A stretch of DNA of 64,000 bases from an uncultured Clostridia bacterium (GTDB lineage Bacteria; Bacillota; Clostridia; TANB77; CAG-465), in contig CAKPAG010000001.1 in NCBI GenBank assembly GCA_934132895.1, positions 124,001 to 188,000 on the forward strand. Direction: 5' to 3'. Both the position numbers and the translations under genes were made by a program. The notes under the pieces are model-generated. The model searched no databases. It was not told the DNA's origin and saw nothing but the letters and a program-made list of their open reading frames with translations. Below, in pieces: positions 21,734 to 30,920 of this stretch. Every line of letters begins with the position of its first letter. The stretch's first letter is position 1.

Positions 21734-23325
21734 TTTATTTCCTCACTTTCTTTTTTGTCATATTCACTTAAATACATTTTTACGTATTCTACATCTGATT
21801 TACAAGGTAAATACTCTGAACCATATTTTTGTCTTGTTTCATTTCCTTTACCTGTTATTAATAGTATGCTTTCATCATAATTTTTATCTGCATAATTTAT
21901 TGCCTCTTTAATAGCTTCTCCTCTATCTTCTATCATTTCATAGTTTGTCATATACTCACTTACATACTTAGCTATTTCATTTGATATATCAGAAACTGGT
22001 TCATAACCTGGATCTTCAGCTACTAAATATATTTTATCTGAATTTTTACCTGCAACTTTTCCTAAATCTCTTCTTCTTAAAAAAGCTTTTTTACCAGGAC
22101 ATCCAAATATTGTTATTATTTTTCTTCCACTATATTCATTTTTAACAGACTCAAATAGTTTTTCAAAGCTTAATTTGTTATGTGCATAATCTACTATTGC
22201 AATTATCCTTTTATCTTCTGAATGATATATTTCCATTCTACCACTTGATCTTGCTTTTTTTAGTCCCTCATAAATATATCCTTTTTTAATGCCTAACTTT
22301 GTAGTTACAGCTATTGCAGCCAAAGCATTTTCTACATTAAATAATCCTGGCATAGTAAGAATAAATTGTTCATCAAAATCTTTTGTTTTAACTGAAAAAG
22401 CAGTATCAAATCCTTGTTTATGAATGTTATATGCGTAAATATCTGCATTTTTATCTTTAGTAGAAAAAGTAATAACTTCCTTAGAATCTTTCTTTGCTTT
22501 TTCTAAAATTCTATCCGCAAAATCTGAATCTAAATTTACACATGCTACTTTACATTTCTTAAAAATTTTTAATTTTGAATTAAAGTAGTCATCAAAATCA
22601 GGATGTTCTATTGCACTTATATGGTCTTCAGATATATTTAAGAATACTCCTATATCAAAGTTTGTGTCATATACTCTACCTATCTTTAATGCTTGCGAAG
22701 AAACTTCCATAACAAGATTTTCAATCTTTGAGTTTTTTGCGTTATAGAAATGTCTATACATATCTAAAGATTCTGGAGTAGTTAAATGAGATTCAAATTT
22801 TTCTACCCCATCAAATGTATCAATTGAAGATATGATTGCAGTTTCTTTTTTATTCATTTCTTTTGCATACTCATCAAGTATATATTTTATATAATATGCT
22901 GTTGTAGACTTTCCTTTTGTACCTGTTATACCAATAAGGTCTAAGTCTTTTTCAGGAAAGTTAAAGTATAGCTTTGAAAGAATATTTAAAGCAACGAAAG
23001 AATCTTTTACAACAATTGCTGGAATATTTACAAATTCTCTCTCGTTATATTTTTTTGTTGCCACATACAAAAAGGCACCTTTTGTTATAGCGTCGGTTAA
23101 ATATTCTTTTTTAAAATTGTCTCCAAAACCTTTACACACAAACATTGAATTTTTATTAACATCATTTGAACTATATGTTAAATATTCTACTTCTTTGTCT
23201 AATACACTATCACAATTAACACATTCTACTAATTGTTCATTTTCTTTTAAAACTTGTATATAATCTTTTACTAAAAAAAGTTTCAAATTTTTCACCTCTT
23301 TAATACTCAATACATTATACATCAA
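21730..23325 (-). CDS. murE: MurE-like UDP-N-acetylmuramyl-tripeptide synthetase
   Basis: 531 residues, Mur ligase with ATP-binding loop GITGTKGKSTTAYY near residue 137 and the TTPESLDMYR and VDYAHNKLSFEKL motifs. The amino-acid-selecting motif, DNPR in meso-diaminopimelate-adding enzymes, is replaced by AEDPGYEPV. This argues against DAP and fits better with a lysine-type or other amino acid, which I cannot settle. Coupling to a ureohydrolase by a four-base overlap is unusual for MurE. Confidence 0.82.
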   Translation of the reverse strand: MMYNVLSIKEVKNLKLFLVKDYIQVLKENEQLVECVNCDSVLDKEVEYLTYSSNDVNKNSMFVCKGFGDNFKKEYLTDAITKGAFLYVATKKYNEREFVNIPAIVVKDSFVALNILSKLYFNFPEKDLDLIGITGTKGKSTTAYYIKYILDEYAKEMNKKETAIISSIDTFDGVEKFESHLTTPESLDMYRHFYNAKNSKIENLVMEVSSQALKIGRVYDTNFDIGVFLNISEDHISAIEHPDFDDYFNSKLKIFKKCKVACVNLDSDFADRILEKAKKDSKEVITFSTKDKNADIYAYNIHKQGFDTAFSVKTKDFDEQFILTMPGLFNVENALAAIAVTTKLGIKKGYIYEGLKKARSSGRMEIYHSEDKRIIAIVDYAHNKLSFEKLFESVKNEYSGRKIITIFGCPGKKAFLRRRDLGKVAGKNSDKIYLVAEDPGYEPVSDISNEIAKYVSEYMTNYEMIEDRGEAIKEAINYADKNYDESILLITGKGNETRQKYGSEYLPCKSDVEYVKMYLSEYDKKESEEIK

Positions 23326-23430
23326 TTAAATAGAAAAAACAAGAAATAAATTAAATTTTCTCTTTAAGCCTAATGTCTTATTTTTATATATATACTTTAA
23401 ATTTTTATCTAATCTAAATATAAAAAACAA

Positions 23431-23467
23431 AAAGCTAATTATATATCACTTACATAACTAGCCTTTT
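23431..23467 (-). terminator. Terminator after the PAP2 gene
   Basis: On the minus strand GGCTAGTTAT pairs (with G-U pairs) with ATAATTAGCTT, followed by TTTTTGTTTTT. Confidence 0.75.
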
Positions 23468-23490
23468 ATTTTATATTATACTTTAATACT

Positions 23491-24132
23491 TTAATTTTTA
23501 GGTTTAATTAAATATTTTTTTACTAAACATATATATATTACAAGATATGAAAAAGACATTAAAAATCCTCCTATAACATCACTTGTATAGTGCACCCCTA
23601 AATATATTCTACTTATTCCTATGGACAAGATAAGCATACTTAATAAATTTATAATTGTCCATTTAATATATTTATTTTTTATGTATTTATACACAAGATA
23701 AATTAAATATCCATAAAAAGCAAGACTTACCATAGAATGTCCTGATGGAAAACTAAATCCTGTTTCTTCTACTAATCTATATCCTGTTGGTCTAGGTCTT
23801 CTAAGTAAAAACTTTAATGCTTGGTTTAATATAGTAACTATTCCTAAGTTTGCTATTATACTCAATCCTATTTTTTTGTTTTTTATTACTAAGAACAACA
23901 CTATAGAAAATGAAATTAAAAATATTGCACCACCAAGATTAGCAATAAATTTTACAAATGGAGTAAGTGAAGTAGAAATTAAAAATTTAGATACTAAACT
24001 ATATCCAATAACATCCCCCTTCATAAGCTCCTTATTAAATACATCTTCAGCAATTAACAAAAAAGCCAACATGCAAAAAAATACTATTATCCATTTTCCT
24101 TCAGATTTCAAAAATCCTTTTACTCTTTCCAT
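23491..24132 (-). CDS. PAP2-family membrane phosphatase
   Basis: 213 residues with six membrane helices. It carries all three PAP2 motifs: KFLLRRPRP, SFPSGHSM and SRIYLGVHYTSDVIGG. Probable substrates are undecaprenyl pyrophosphate or phosphatidic/phosphatidylglycerol phosphates; the sequence cannot decide. It lies 15 bases after the hemolysin III gene and is likely co-transcribed. Confidence 0.9.
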   Translation of the reverse strand: MERVKGFLKSEGKWIIVFFCMLAFLLIAEDVFNKELMKGDVIGYSLVSKFLISTSLTPFVKFIANLGGAIFLISFSIVLFLVIKNKKIGLSIIANLGIVTILNQALKFLLRRPRPTGYRLVEETGFSFPSGHSMVSLAFYGYLIYLVYKYIKNKYIKWTIINLLSMLILSIGISRIYLGVHYTSDVIGGFLMSFSYLVIYICLVKKYLIKPKN

Positions 24133-24147
24133 TTTTTTCTCCTTTGG

Positions 24148-24816
24148 TTATATTACATATAGATAAATTGCTAGAAAATGAAAAGCACTTCCAAACAAGC
24201 AAAAGAAATGAAACACAGAGTGAATATATTTTTTCTTAGCACCTATACCATAAAGTATTGCACCTATTGAATACATTACACCGCCAAGTATTATCATAAC
24301 TAGACCATTCATACCAATATTACTTACTAATGGCTTACAGAAAAAAAGTACTCCCCATCCATTAAGTAAATGACAAATAACTGAAACTACTTTAAATTTC
24401 TCTACATCAATTGCAGTAAATACAATTCCTACAATTGTTAAAAAAGTTACAAGTGAAAAAAGCACCCAACCTGCTGCTCCCTTTACTCCAACAAGTGCAA
24501 TTGGTATAATAGTTCCTAACACAAGTAAATACACATTACAGTGATCTAATACTCTTAATACCTTTTTTCCTGTGATTTTTGGTGACAATGCATGGTAAAT
24601 ACATGACATAGTGTATAACATTATCATTGTTGTTCCATAAATACTAACACTAACCACTGCCATAGCTGATACATTTACTGCTTTTATTATAGCTATGACT
24701 AATAGCCAAATACTAAGCCCTGCCCCTATTCCATGACTAATAGAGTTTACCAATTCTTCACCTAATGTGTACTTAGGTATAGTTATTTCTCTTTTAGTTT
24801 TAGACATATTGTTCAT
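24148..24816 (-). CDS. Hemolysin III / PAQR-family membrane protein
   Basis: 222 residues, seven membrane helices. Family motifs visible are EELVNSISHGIGAGLSI near residue 18, LDHCNVYLLVLGTIIP near 92 and the C-terminal IHSVFHFFCLFGSAFHF with conserved histidines. Bacterial members are often named hemolysin III, but their role is not well established. First gene of a two-gene unit with PAP2. Confidence 0.9.
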   Translation of the reverse strand: MNNMSKTKREITIPKYTLGEELVNSISHGIGAGLSIWLLVIAIIKAVNVSAMAVVSVSIYGTTMIMLYTMSCIYHALSPKITGKKVLRVLDHCNVYLLVLGTIIPIALVGVKGAAGWVLFSLVTFLTIVGIVFTAIDVEKFKVVSVICHLLNGWGVLFFCKPLVSNIGMNGLVMIILGGVMYSIGAILYGIGAKKKYIHSVFHFFCLFGSAFHFLAIYLYVI

Positions 24817-24904
24817 CTCCTACTAATAATCATTTTATACTTTTATATTATACATCATTTTAAACAAAAGATAAATATAATAAAAAAATAATTGTTTTTA
24901 AATA

Positions 24905-24957
24905 CAAAAATAAAGGTCAGTACATAAATTAAATCTATCCACCGAACTTTATTTTTG
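24905..24957 (-). terminator. Terminator after pgi
   Basis: On the minus strand AAAAATAAAGTTCGGT pairs imperfectly with ACTGACCTTTATTTTT, ending in a T-run. Confidence 0.75.
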
Positions 24958-24961
24958 AAGT

Positions 24962-26272
24962 TTATTTATTCTCGTTTAATAAATCCATCATATTTTTTTT
25001 GTAAGCTTCAACACCTGGTTGATTGAAAGGGTTTACACCTAACATATATCCACTAATTGCACATGCTTTTTCAAAAAAGAATATAAGTTGACCAATATTA
25101 TATGCATTTAAGTCATCTATGTTTATAATTATATTTGGTACTCCACCTTTTTCATGTGCTTTCACAGTTCCATAAAATGCCTGTTTATTTATATATTCAA
25201 TACTTTTACCCGCTAAATAATTTAATCCGTCTTCATCCTCTTTAGTTTCAGGTAATTCAATGAAACTCCTATCAAGATTTATATTGATAACTGTCTCAAA
25301 TAGATTTCTCTTTCCTTCTTGAATTAATTGCCCCATTGAGTGAAGGTCTGTAGTAAACAAAGCACCTGATGGAAAAATTCCTTTATGTTCTTTTCCTTCA
25401 CTTTCACCAAATAGTTGTTTAAACCATTCTACAAAAGCTCCAAATGAAGGATCATAGCTTGCAAGTATCTCAATATCTTTTCCCTTATTATACAATATAT
25501 TTCTATATGCAGCATATTTATAACAATCGTTATATTTTAAACTTTCTTCATTAAATACATGTGACGCAAATTGAGCACCGTCTAGCATATCTTCAATATC
25601 TATATTTGCAACAGCCATTGGAAGAAGTCCTACTGGAGTAAGTACAGAATACCTTCCACCAACATCATCTGGTATAACGAACATTTCATAGTCATTTTTT
25701 TTAGCTATATCATGTAGCACTCCTTTATTTTTATCTGTAGTTACATATATTCTTTCTGCTGCTCCTGCAATACCATATTTTTCTTCAAGTAATATCTTTA
25801 AAACTCTAAAAGTTATGGCAGGTTCTAGTGTCTTACCAGATTTTGATATTACATTTATTGCAACATCTTTATCTTCTAAATATTCAATTAAATTTCTTAG
25901 ATATTTCCCACTCATATTATTTCCTGCAAAAATAATTTGTGGAAATTTTCTTTCAGAAAGTGGAAGTAAATTACTAAAATTATTAGTAAAAATATCAATC
26001 ATAGCTTTGGCTCCCAAATACGAGCCACCTATTCCTACAACTACAAACACATCACATTGTTTTTGAATTTTCCCTGCTGCTTTCTTTATTTTTTCTATTT
26101 CTTCTTCATCTCTTTTAGATGGAAGTTCCATCCATCCTAACATATCTCTTCCTAAGCCTGTTTTTTCATTTAACATCTTATGTGCATTTTTTACTTTTTC
26201 TTCCATAAGATCCAATTCATCTTTAAAAACAAACCTATCTAAATTACTAAAATCTACAGATAAACCTTGCAC
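24962..26272 (-). CDS. pgi: Glucose-6-phosphate isomerase
   Basis: 436 residues, the short Firmicute type. It interconverts glucose-6-phosphate and fructose-6-phosphate in glycolysis. Conserved segments are VVGIGGSYLGAKAMID near residue 77, the sugar-phosphate-binding VISKSGKTLEPAI near 140, and the PGVEAYKKNM signature at the C-terminus. It lies 22 bases downstream of glyA, so the two are probably one transcript. Confidence 0.95.
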   Translation of the reverse strand: MQGLSVDFSNLDRFVFKDELDLMEEKVKNAHKMLNEKTGLGRDMLGWMELPSKRDEEEIEKIKKAAGKIQKQCDVFVVVGIGGSYLGAKAMIDIFTNNFSNLLPLSERKFPQIIFAGNNMSGKYLRNLIEYLEDKDVAINVISKSGKTLEPAITFRVLKILLEEKYGIAGAAERIYVTTDKNKGVLHDIAKKNDYEMFVIPDDVGGRYSVLTPVGLLPMAVANIDIEDMLDGAQFASHVFNEESLKYNDCYKYAAYRNILYNKGKDIEILASYDPSFGAFVEWFKQLFGESEGKEHKGIFPSGALFTTDLHSMGQLIQEGKRNLFETVININLDRSFIELPETKEDEDGLNYLAGKSIEYINKQAFYGTVKAHEKGGVPNIIINIDDLNAYNIGQLIFFFEKACAISGYMLGVNPFNQPGVEAYKKNMMDLLNENK

Positions 26273-26294
26273 TTTTTTTCACCTCTTTATTTTT

Positions 26295-27542
26295 TTATCT
26301 TACATATTTACTAACTAAATTTTCTACTATTTTTTTTGCCTTTTCTTTATTTTCCTTTTGTATTTCTTCACTTTCATCTTTTATGTTCTTTGAAAGTACT
26401 AAATCAAAAGCTTCAGCTAAATCTACCATGTCATTTTCTTTTAATCCTTTAGTTGTACATGCAGCTGTTCCAACTCTTATTCCACTTGTTACTGTTGGTT
26501 TTTCTTTATCATTTGGTATAGCATTTTTATTTACAGTTATATTTACCTCTTCAAGTAAACTTTCTGCCTCTTTTCCAGTCATATTTTTAGATGTTAAATC
26601 AATTAACATTAAATGATTGTCAGTACCTCCTGAAACTAATTTAAATCCTCTTTTTACAAGTTCATCTGCTAATACTTTACAGTTTAATACCACTTGATCA
26701 ATATATTCTTTAAATTCAGATTGTAATGCTTCTTTAAAACAAACAGCTTTTCCAGCAATAACATGCTCTAATGGACCTCCTTGTATACCTGGGAATATAG
26801 TCTTATCAATTTGTTTTGCATATTTTTCTTTACAAAGAATAAGTCCTCCTCTAGGTCCTCGTAAAGTTTTATGAGTAGTTGAAGTAACGAAATCAGCATA
26901 TGGTACCGGTGACATATGGTTACCTGTACAAACAAGTCCAGCTATATGTGCCATATCAACCATAAGATAGGCTCCAACTTTATCTGCTATTTCTCTAAAT
27001 TTTGAAAAATCAATTGTTCTTGGATATGCACTAGCTCCTGCTACTATCATTTTAGGTTTATTTTCTATCGCTTTATTTAATACATCCTCATAATCAATAT
27101 ATCCATTTTCGTCTGTTCCATATGATACGAAATTAAATAATTTCCCTGAGAAGTTAACTGAACTTCCATGAGTTAAATGTCCTCCATTTGCAAGATTCAT
27201 ACCAAGCACTGTATCGCCTGGTTGTAACACAGACATATATACAGCCATATTTGCTTGAGAACCACTATGTGGCTGAACATTAGCATGCTCCGCACCAAAT
27301 AATTTTTTGGCTCTTTCAATTGCTAATCTTTCAACATTATCTACATTTACACAACCACCATAATACCTTTTTGAAGGATATCCTTCAGCATACTTATTTG
27401 TAAGGATAGAACCAACCGCTTCTAATACACCTTCACTTACAAAATTTTCTGAAGCTATAAGCTCAATATTATTTTTTTGTCTTAAAGCTTCAGATTCAAT
27501 AAAATTAAATATTTCTTCATCTATTTGTTTTAATTTATTCAT
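26295..27542 (-). CDS. glyA: Serine hydroxymethyltransferase
   Basis: 415 residues. PLP enzyme converting serine and tetrahydrofolate to glycine and 5,10-methylene-tetrahydrofolate. The PLP lysine is in TSTTHKTLRGPRGG near residue 225, and YAEGYPSKRYYGGC near 52 is also diagnostic. It starts at ATG with GGGGG upstream and is preceded by a good sigma-A promoter. Followed by pgi. Confidence 0.96.
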   Translation of the reverse strand: MNKLKQIDEEIFNFIESEALRQKNNIELIASENFVSEGVLEAVGSILTNKYAEGYPSKRYYGGCVNVDNVERLAIERAKKLFGAEHANVQPHSGSQANMAVYMSVLQPGDTVLGMNLANGGHLTHGSSVNFSGKLFNFVSYGTDENGYIDYEDVLNKAIENKPKMIVAGASAYPRTIDFSKFREIADKVGAYLMVDMAHIAGLVCTGNHMSPVPYADFVTSTTHKTLRGPRGGLILCKEKYAKQIDKTIFPGIQGGPLEHVIAGKAVCFKEALQSEFKEYIDQVVLNCKVLADELVKRGFKLVSGGTDNHLMLIDLTSKNMTGKEAESLLEEVNITVNKNAIPNDKEKPTVTSGIRVGTAACTTKGLKENDMVDLAEAFDLVLSKNIKDESEEIQKENKEKAKKIVENLVSKYVR

Positions 27543-27570
27543 ATCACATGCCCCCTTAATATTCTATTTA

Positions 27571-27599
27571 AATATATCATAATTTATATGCTTTTTCAA
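27571..27599 (-). promoter_or_regulatory. Sigma-A promoter of glyA
   Basis: On the minus strand TTGAAA, a 17-base spacer and TATATT lie about 30 bases upstream of the glyA start. Confidence 0.7.
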
Positions 27600-27629
27600 G
27601 TAATATTTCTACATATTTTTATACTACAG

Positions 27630-27672
27630 AAAAAATGTATTAAATATTGTGAATTTTCGCAATATTTAATAC
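27630..27672 (-). terminator. Terminator after the Rpn-family gene
   Basis: A long stem (AATGTATTAAATATTG pairing with CAATATTTAATACATT) is followed by a T-rich run on the minus strand. It isolates the Rpn gene from glyA. Confidence 0.85.
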
Positions 27673-27682
27673 ATTTATATAA

Positions 27683-28618
27683 TTAATTTCTTACTTTTAC
27701 CTTTTTAATTTCACTTACAGGCATGTCTATTAAACTAGATATTTTCTCTATATTCATTCCAGACTTGAGCAATTTTTTTATTATTTCTCCTTTTCCTCTA
27801 TTTTCACCTTCAGCTATTCCCTCAGCCTTTCCTTCGGCTCTTCCTCTAGCTTCTCCTATCTCCTCGCCTCTATTATACTCTTCTGTTAGAAAATCTTTTC
27901 TCCATTTTTCATTTAATTCTCTTACTCTTTTAGCTCTAGCACTTCCTGTTAATTCATGACATATTAATACTGCATTTTTTATTTTCTCGTTTTCTTCCAC
28001 TGCTCTTTTCACCCCTTCCTTATTTCTCTTAGCATCTAAAAATGCTAACCACATATCAAATTCATTATACTCTTCTATTTTTTTATCTCTAAACTTTTCT
28101 AACTCTATATAACATACCTTACAATTTGAATTTAACTCTTTGTTTCTATTATTTTTTAATACCGTTATTCCTTCTAGTATATAATCTTTTTCTTCTTTCA
28201 TTAAACTTTTATCTAATATTGAAATCTGCATTACTGGTTTTAGTTTATTATATATGTCTCCTTTTTTTAATTGCTCAGCTATTAATTTTGCTGCATAATA
28301 TGTTGTCCTTTTTAAGATTAACTTATCTTCTTTTACTTGCATTTCTATATCACATATCATTTCTTCATCTATTATTGCCTTTATATCTATTCTTCCTACT
28401 TTTTCTCTTACGTCATCTACATCTAATGATACTTCATTTGCTACCTCTAACTTTTTTATTTTCCTTTTTAATAACTTCTCTAGAAAATCTTGTAGTAAGT
28501 CTTCATTTCCTTTTTTAGAAAATAACATCTGAAATATTATATTTTCTCTTGGGTCTATTCCGGCATCTATTATTTCATATAATTTGGCTTTTTCTAAATC
28601 TTTGTTGGTATATTTCAA
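27683..28618 (-). CDS. Rpn-family recombination-promoting nuclease / PD-(D/E)XK transposase
   Basis: 311 residues. The N-terminal half has the PD-(D/E)XK core of this family: GRIDIKAIIDEEMICDIEMQV, with D and ExQ near residues 77-95. Near residues 240-272 is a low-complexity run of GEARGRAEGKAEG-type repeats, common in Rpn proteins. The C-terminus is a short helical segment. Rpn proteins are implicated in DNA cleavage, horizontal-transfer-associated recombination and phage defence. It stands alone between terminator and long spacer, as mobile orphan genes often do. Confidence 0.85.
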   Translation of the reverse strand: MKYTNKDLEKAKLYEIIDAGIDPRENIIFQMLFSKKGNEDLLQDFLEKLLKRKIKKLEVANEVSLDVDDVREKVGRIDIKAIIDEEMICDIEMQVKEDKLILKRTTYYAAKLIAEQLKKGDIYNKLKPVMQISILDKSLMKEEKDYILEGITVLKNNRNKELNSNCKVCYIELEKFRDKKIEEYNEFDMWLAFLDAKRNKEGVKRAVEENEKIKNAVLICHELTGSARAKRVRELNEKWRKDFLTEEYNRGEEIGEARGRAEGKAEGIAEGENRGKGEIIKKLLKSGMNIEKISSLIDMPVSEIKKVKVRN

Positions 28619-29000
28619 ATATCTCTTCCCTCCTTATTATATATTATTTTTACATGCAAGTCAACACAACAAATATATTTTTACACTTTATTTGTGCTTA
28701 AAATTACATATAAAAATACTTTATCAACTTTTACTAGTTTTTTGTTATTTTCATCTTTACTTGAATTTTAAGATTTTAAATTTAAGATTAAATTTTATTT
28801 GAATTAAAATTTTGAATTTAATTACTTTGAATTAATTATATTTTTATATTGTATACAACTTTTAAAATGTTCGAACCGTGATATTATTATACATTACGTA
28901 GCACTTTTTGTAAATACTTTCGCCTTAAAAATCGGTCGTAAAATTTCGACAAAAAAATACGTATATAACGATTTAAAGTTATACACGTACTTTAATTTAA
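28619..29000. other. Gene-free AT-rich spacer
   Basis: About 380 bases without a convincing gene. It holds near-repetitive AAATTTAAG / TTTGAATT stretches around 28760-28845 and, at 28953-28993, the amidase-gene terminator: the minus strand shows ACGTGTATAAC, a loop, GTTATATACGT and then TTTTTTT. Confidence 0.6.
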
Positions 29001-30194
29001 TTAAGGTATTATTAATAATTGACCTACAAAAATCCTATCATCTACTAAATCATTTACTTTCATCAATTCTTCAACTGTTATATTATTTTTGTTTGCTATT
29101 TCAAAAAGAGTATCTCCGGCTTTTACTTTATATACATATGAAGCTGCCCTTTTATATTCCCTATTTTGAGGAATAGTTAGTACCTGACCTATAAATATAA
29201 CATTAGATGTTAAATTATTTGCATTTTTTATCTGATCTACAGTAACATTATTTTCTCTTGCTATTTTATATAGAGTATCTCCCGGTCTTACTATATATTC
29301 AGTATATCCATTTGACTTTTCTCTTATTTTTAAGATTTGACCAACAGATAAAAAATCAGAACTTAAATTATTTAACCTTTTTAATTCATCAACTGTAGTA
29401 TTATACATATTTGCAATTTTATATAATGTATCTCCAAATTTAACTACATACGTATCCTCATCCTGAGGTAAAGTAATAGTCTCTTTTATCTTTAATTTTT
29501 GACCAACTGTTAAAAGATTAGATGTAAGCGAGTTTAGTTTTTTTAATTCATCTACAGTCATTCCATGCATTTTAGCTATTTTCCATAATGTATCCCCAGG
29601 CCTTACTATATGTACATCTTCCATACCAGATTTTGTTTCAATAACAGCATTTACTACCGCATCAACATATTTTTTGTAATTATCTTCTATTCTTTTTAAG
29701 TCGGCAGTACTATTTATGAACCCATATTCTACAATAACTGGTTCTGTATTTACTGTTTCTCTATGTATGAAATAATAATCTTTATTTGGATCATTAGGTA
29801 AAGCTCTTTGATATATTCTTCTTACTTTTTGCCCTGCATCTTTTAAAGCAGTTAAGATGTTTTGAGCTAGTGTTTTTTCATTTCTTAGTGCATATATAAC
29901 TTCTGCACCTTCAGCAGTATTTGGTGAAGCACTTGAGTTAAGATGATTAGATATAACAATAACATTTGAACTATTTCCAAAAGCATTTAATATTCTTCTT
30001 ACTCTTTCGGTGCTATTTAAAGTTTCATCTGAGTCTCTAGTAAGTTTAGCGTTAATACCTAATTCTCTAAATCTATCATACATATATTTTGATATTTTTA
30101 AAGTAAGGTCTTTTTCTAATACTCCACTTGGAGAAACAGCACCTGAATCTTCTCCACCATGTCCTGCATCTATTACAACGTAAAAATCATTCAT
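29001..30194 (-). CDS. N-acetylmuramoyl-L-alanine amidase with four LysM domains
   Basis: 397 residues from the ATG preceded by GGGAGGTAATAATAAA. Residues 1-175 form an Amidase_3 zinc domain: VIDAGHGGEDSGA, the SNHLNSS motif and the catalytic glutamate in VEYGFINS. Four LysM repeats follow, each about 45 residues, with TYVVKFGDTLYKIANMYN-type starts, linked by short spacers. There is no signal peptide, so it may be spore-mother-cell acting (as CwlC-like enzymes are) or exported otherwise. Cleaves the amide bond between MurNAc and the peptide stem. Confidence 0.93.
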   Translation of the reverse strand: MNDFYVVIDAGHGGEDSGAVSPSGVLEKDLTLKISKYMYDRFRELGINAKLTRDSDETLNSTERVRRILNAFGNSSNVIVISNHLNSSASPNTAEGAEVIYALRNEKTLAQNILTALKDAGQKVRRIYQRALPNDPNKDYYFIHRETVNTEPVIVEYGFINSTADLKRIEDNYKKYVDAVVNAVIETKSGMEDVHIVRPGDTLWKIAKMHGMTVDELKKLNSLTSNLLTVGQKLKIKETITLPQDEDTYVVKFGDTLYKIANMYNTTVDELKRLNNLSSDFLSVGQILKIREKSNGYTEYIVRPGDTLYKIARENNVTVDQIKNANNLTSNVIFIGQVLTIPQNREYKRAASYVYKVKAGDTLFEIANKNNITVEELMKVNDLVDDRIFVGQLLIIP

Positions 30195-30283
30195 TTTATT
30201 ATTACCTCCCATTTATATTTTATGAATAATCTTTTAAAGTTGTTAAATTCATTTATACATTTACTTATTTATTCTCTTTTGTA

Positions 30284-30312
30284 TTGATTTTAAGTTGTTT
30301 AAAATGTATAAT
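30284..30312 (+). promoter_or_regulatory. Sigma-A promoter of the deaminase gene
   Basis: TTGATT, a 17-base spacer and a perfect TATAAT. The ribosome binding site AGGAGG begins only about 8 bases after the predicted transcript start, so the leader is very short. Confidence 0.8.
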
Positions 30313-30337
30313 GGTATACAAGGAGGATGAATAAACA

Positions 30338-30865
30338 GTGGAAAGTATTATTGATATTGTTAATAAAGAATTTAATACTCTTGAAGATTGCTTAGATAAA
30401 GTGTTTCAAGCTGCTTCAAACTATGCAACAGAAGGAGTTAAAGAAAATATAGGAGGCCCATTTGGTGCTGGTATTATTCAAAAAGTAAATGATAAATACA
30501 AGATTTTAGTTATAGAAAGAAATACTGTTATTTCTACTAAAGATGCTACAAATCATGCAGAAGTAAATGCTATAAGAAAAGCTGAAAAAATACTTAATAA
30601 AATATTTTTAGATGATTGTATTTTAGTATCTACTGCTAAAAGCTGCCCAATGTGTCTTAGCGCTGCTTGTTGGGCAAAAATTCCAACATTATACTATGGC
30701 ATAGATTATACCAATGCTACTTTAAGTGGCTTTAAAGATGATAGTATTCTTGCATACTTAAATGGCAAAAACAATCATTTAATAAAAGAAGTACTAAAAG
30801 AAAATAACTTTTCGGAAGAACCTTTTAAAGTTTGGAATTCATTAGAAGAAAAAACTATGTACTAA
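30338..30865 (+). CDS. Guanine deaminase-like cytidine/deoxycytidylate deaminase family protein
   Basis: 175 residues starting at GTG with AGGAGGATGAATAAACA upstream. Zinc-site motifs are HAEVNAIRKAEK near residue 68 and SCPMCLSAACWAKI near 103. The later segment YYGIDYTNATLSGFKDDS resembles guanine deaminases of the GuaD (Bacillus) type, which convert guanine to xanthine. A related tRNA or nucleoside deaminase is possible but less likely. Single-gene unit with its own promoter and terminator. Confidence 0.82.
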   Translation: MESIIDIVNKEFNTLEDCLDKVFQAASNYATEGVKENIGGPFGAGIIQKVNDKYKILVIERNTVISTKDATNHAEVNAIRKAEKILNKIFLDDCILVSTAKSCPMCLSAACWAKIPTLYYGIDYTNATLSGFKDDSILAYLNGKNNHLIKEVLKENNFSEEPFKVWNSLEEKTMY

Positions 30866-30870
30866 AATTA

Positions 30871-30920
30871 AAGGCTACTACAGTTTAACCAAATACTGTA
30901 ATAGCTTTTTAATTTTTTTA
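30871..30920 (+). terminator. Terminator of the deaminase gene
   Basis: AAGGCTACTACAGT pairs with ACTGTAATAGCTT and is followed by TTTTAATTTTTTT. It abuts the 3' end of the opposing pseudogene and could serve both. Confidence 0.8.

Noticed and set aside
28760..28850. AT-rich repetitive stretch as a replication origin
   Set aside because: No DnaA boxes or origin-associated genes; looks like simple-sequence spacer.
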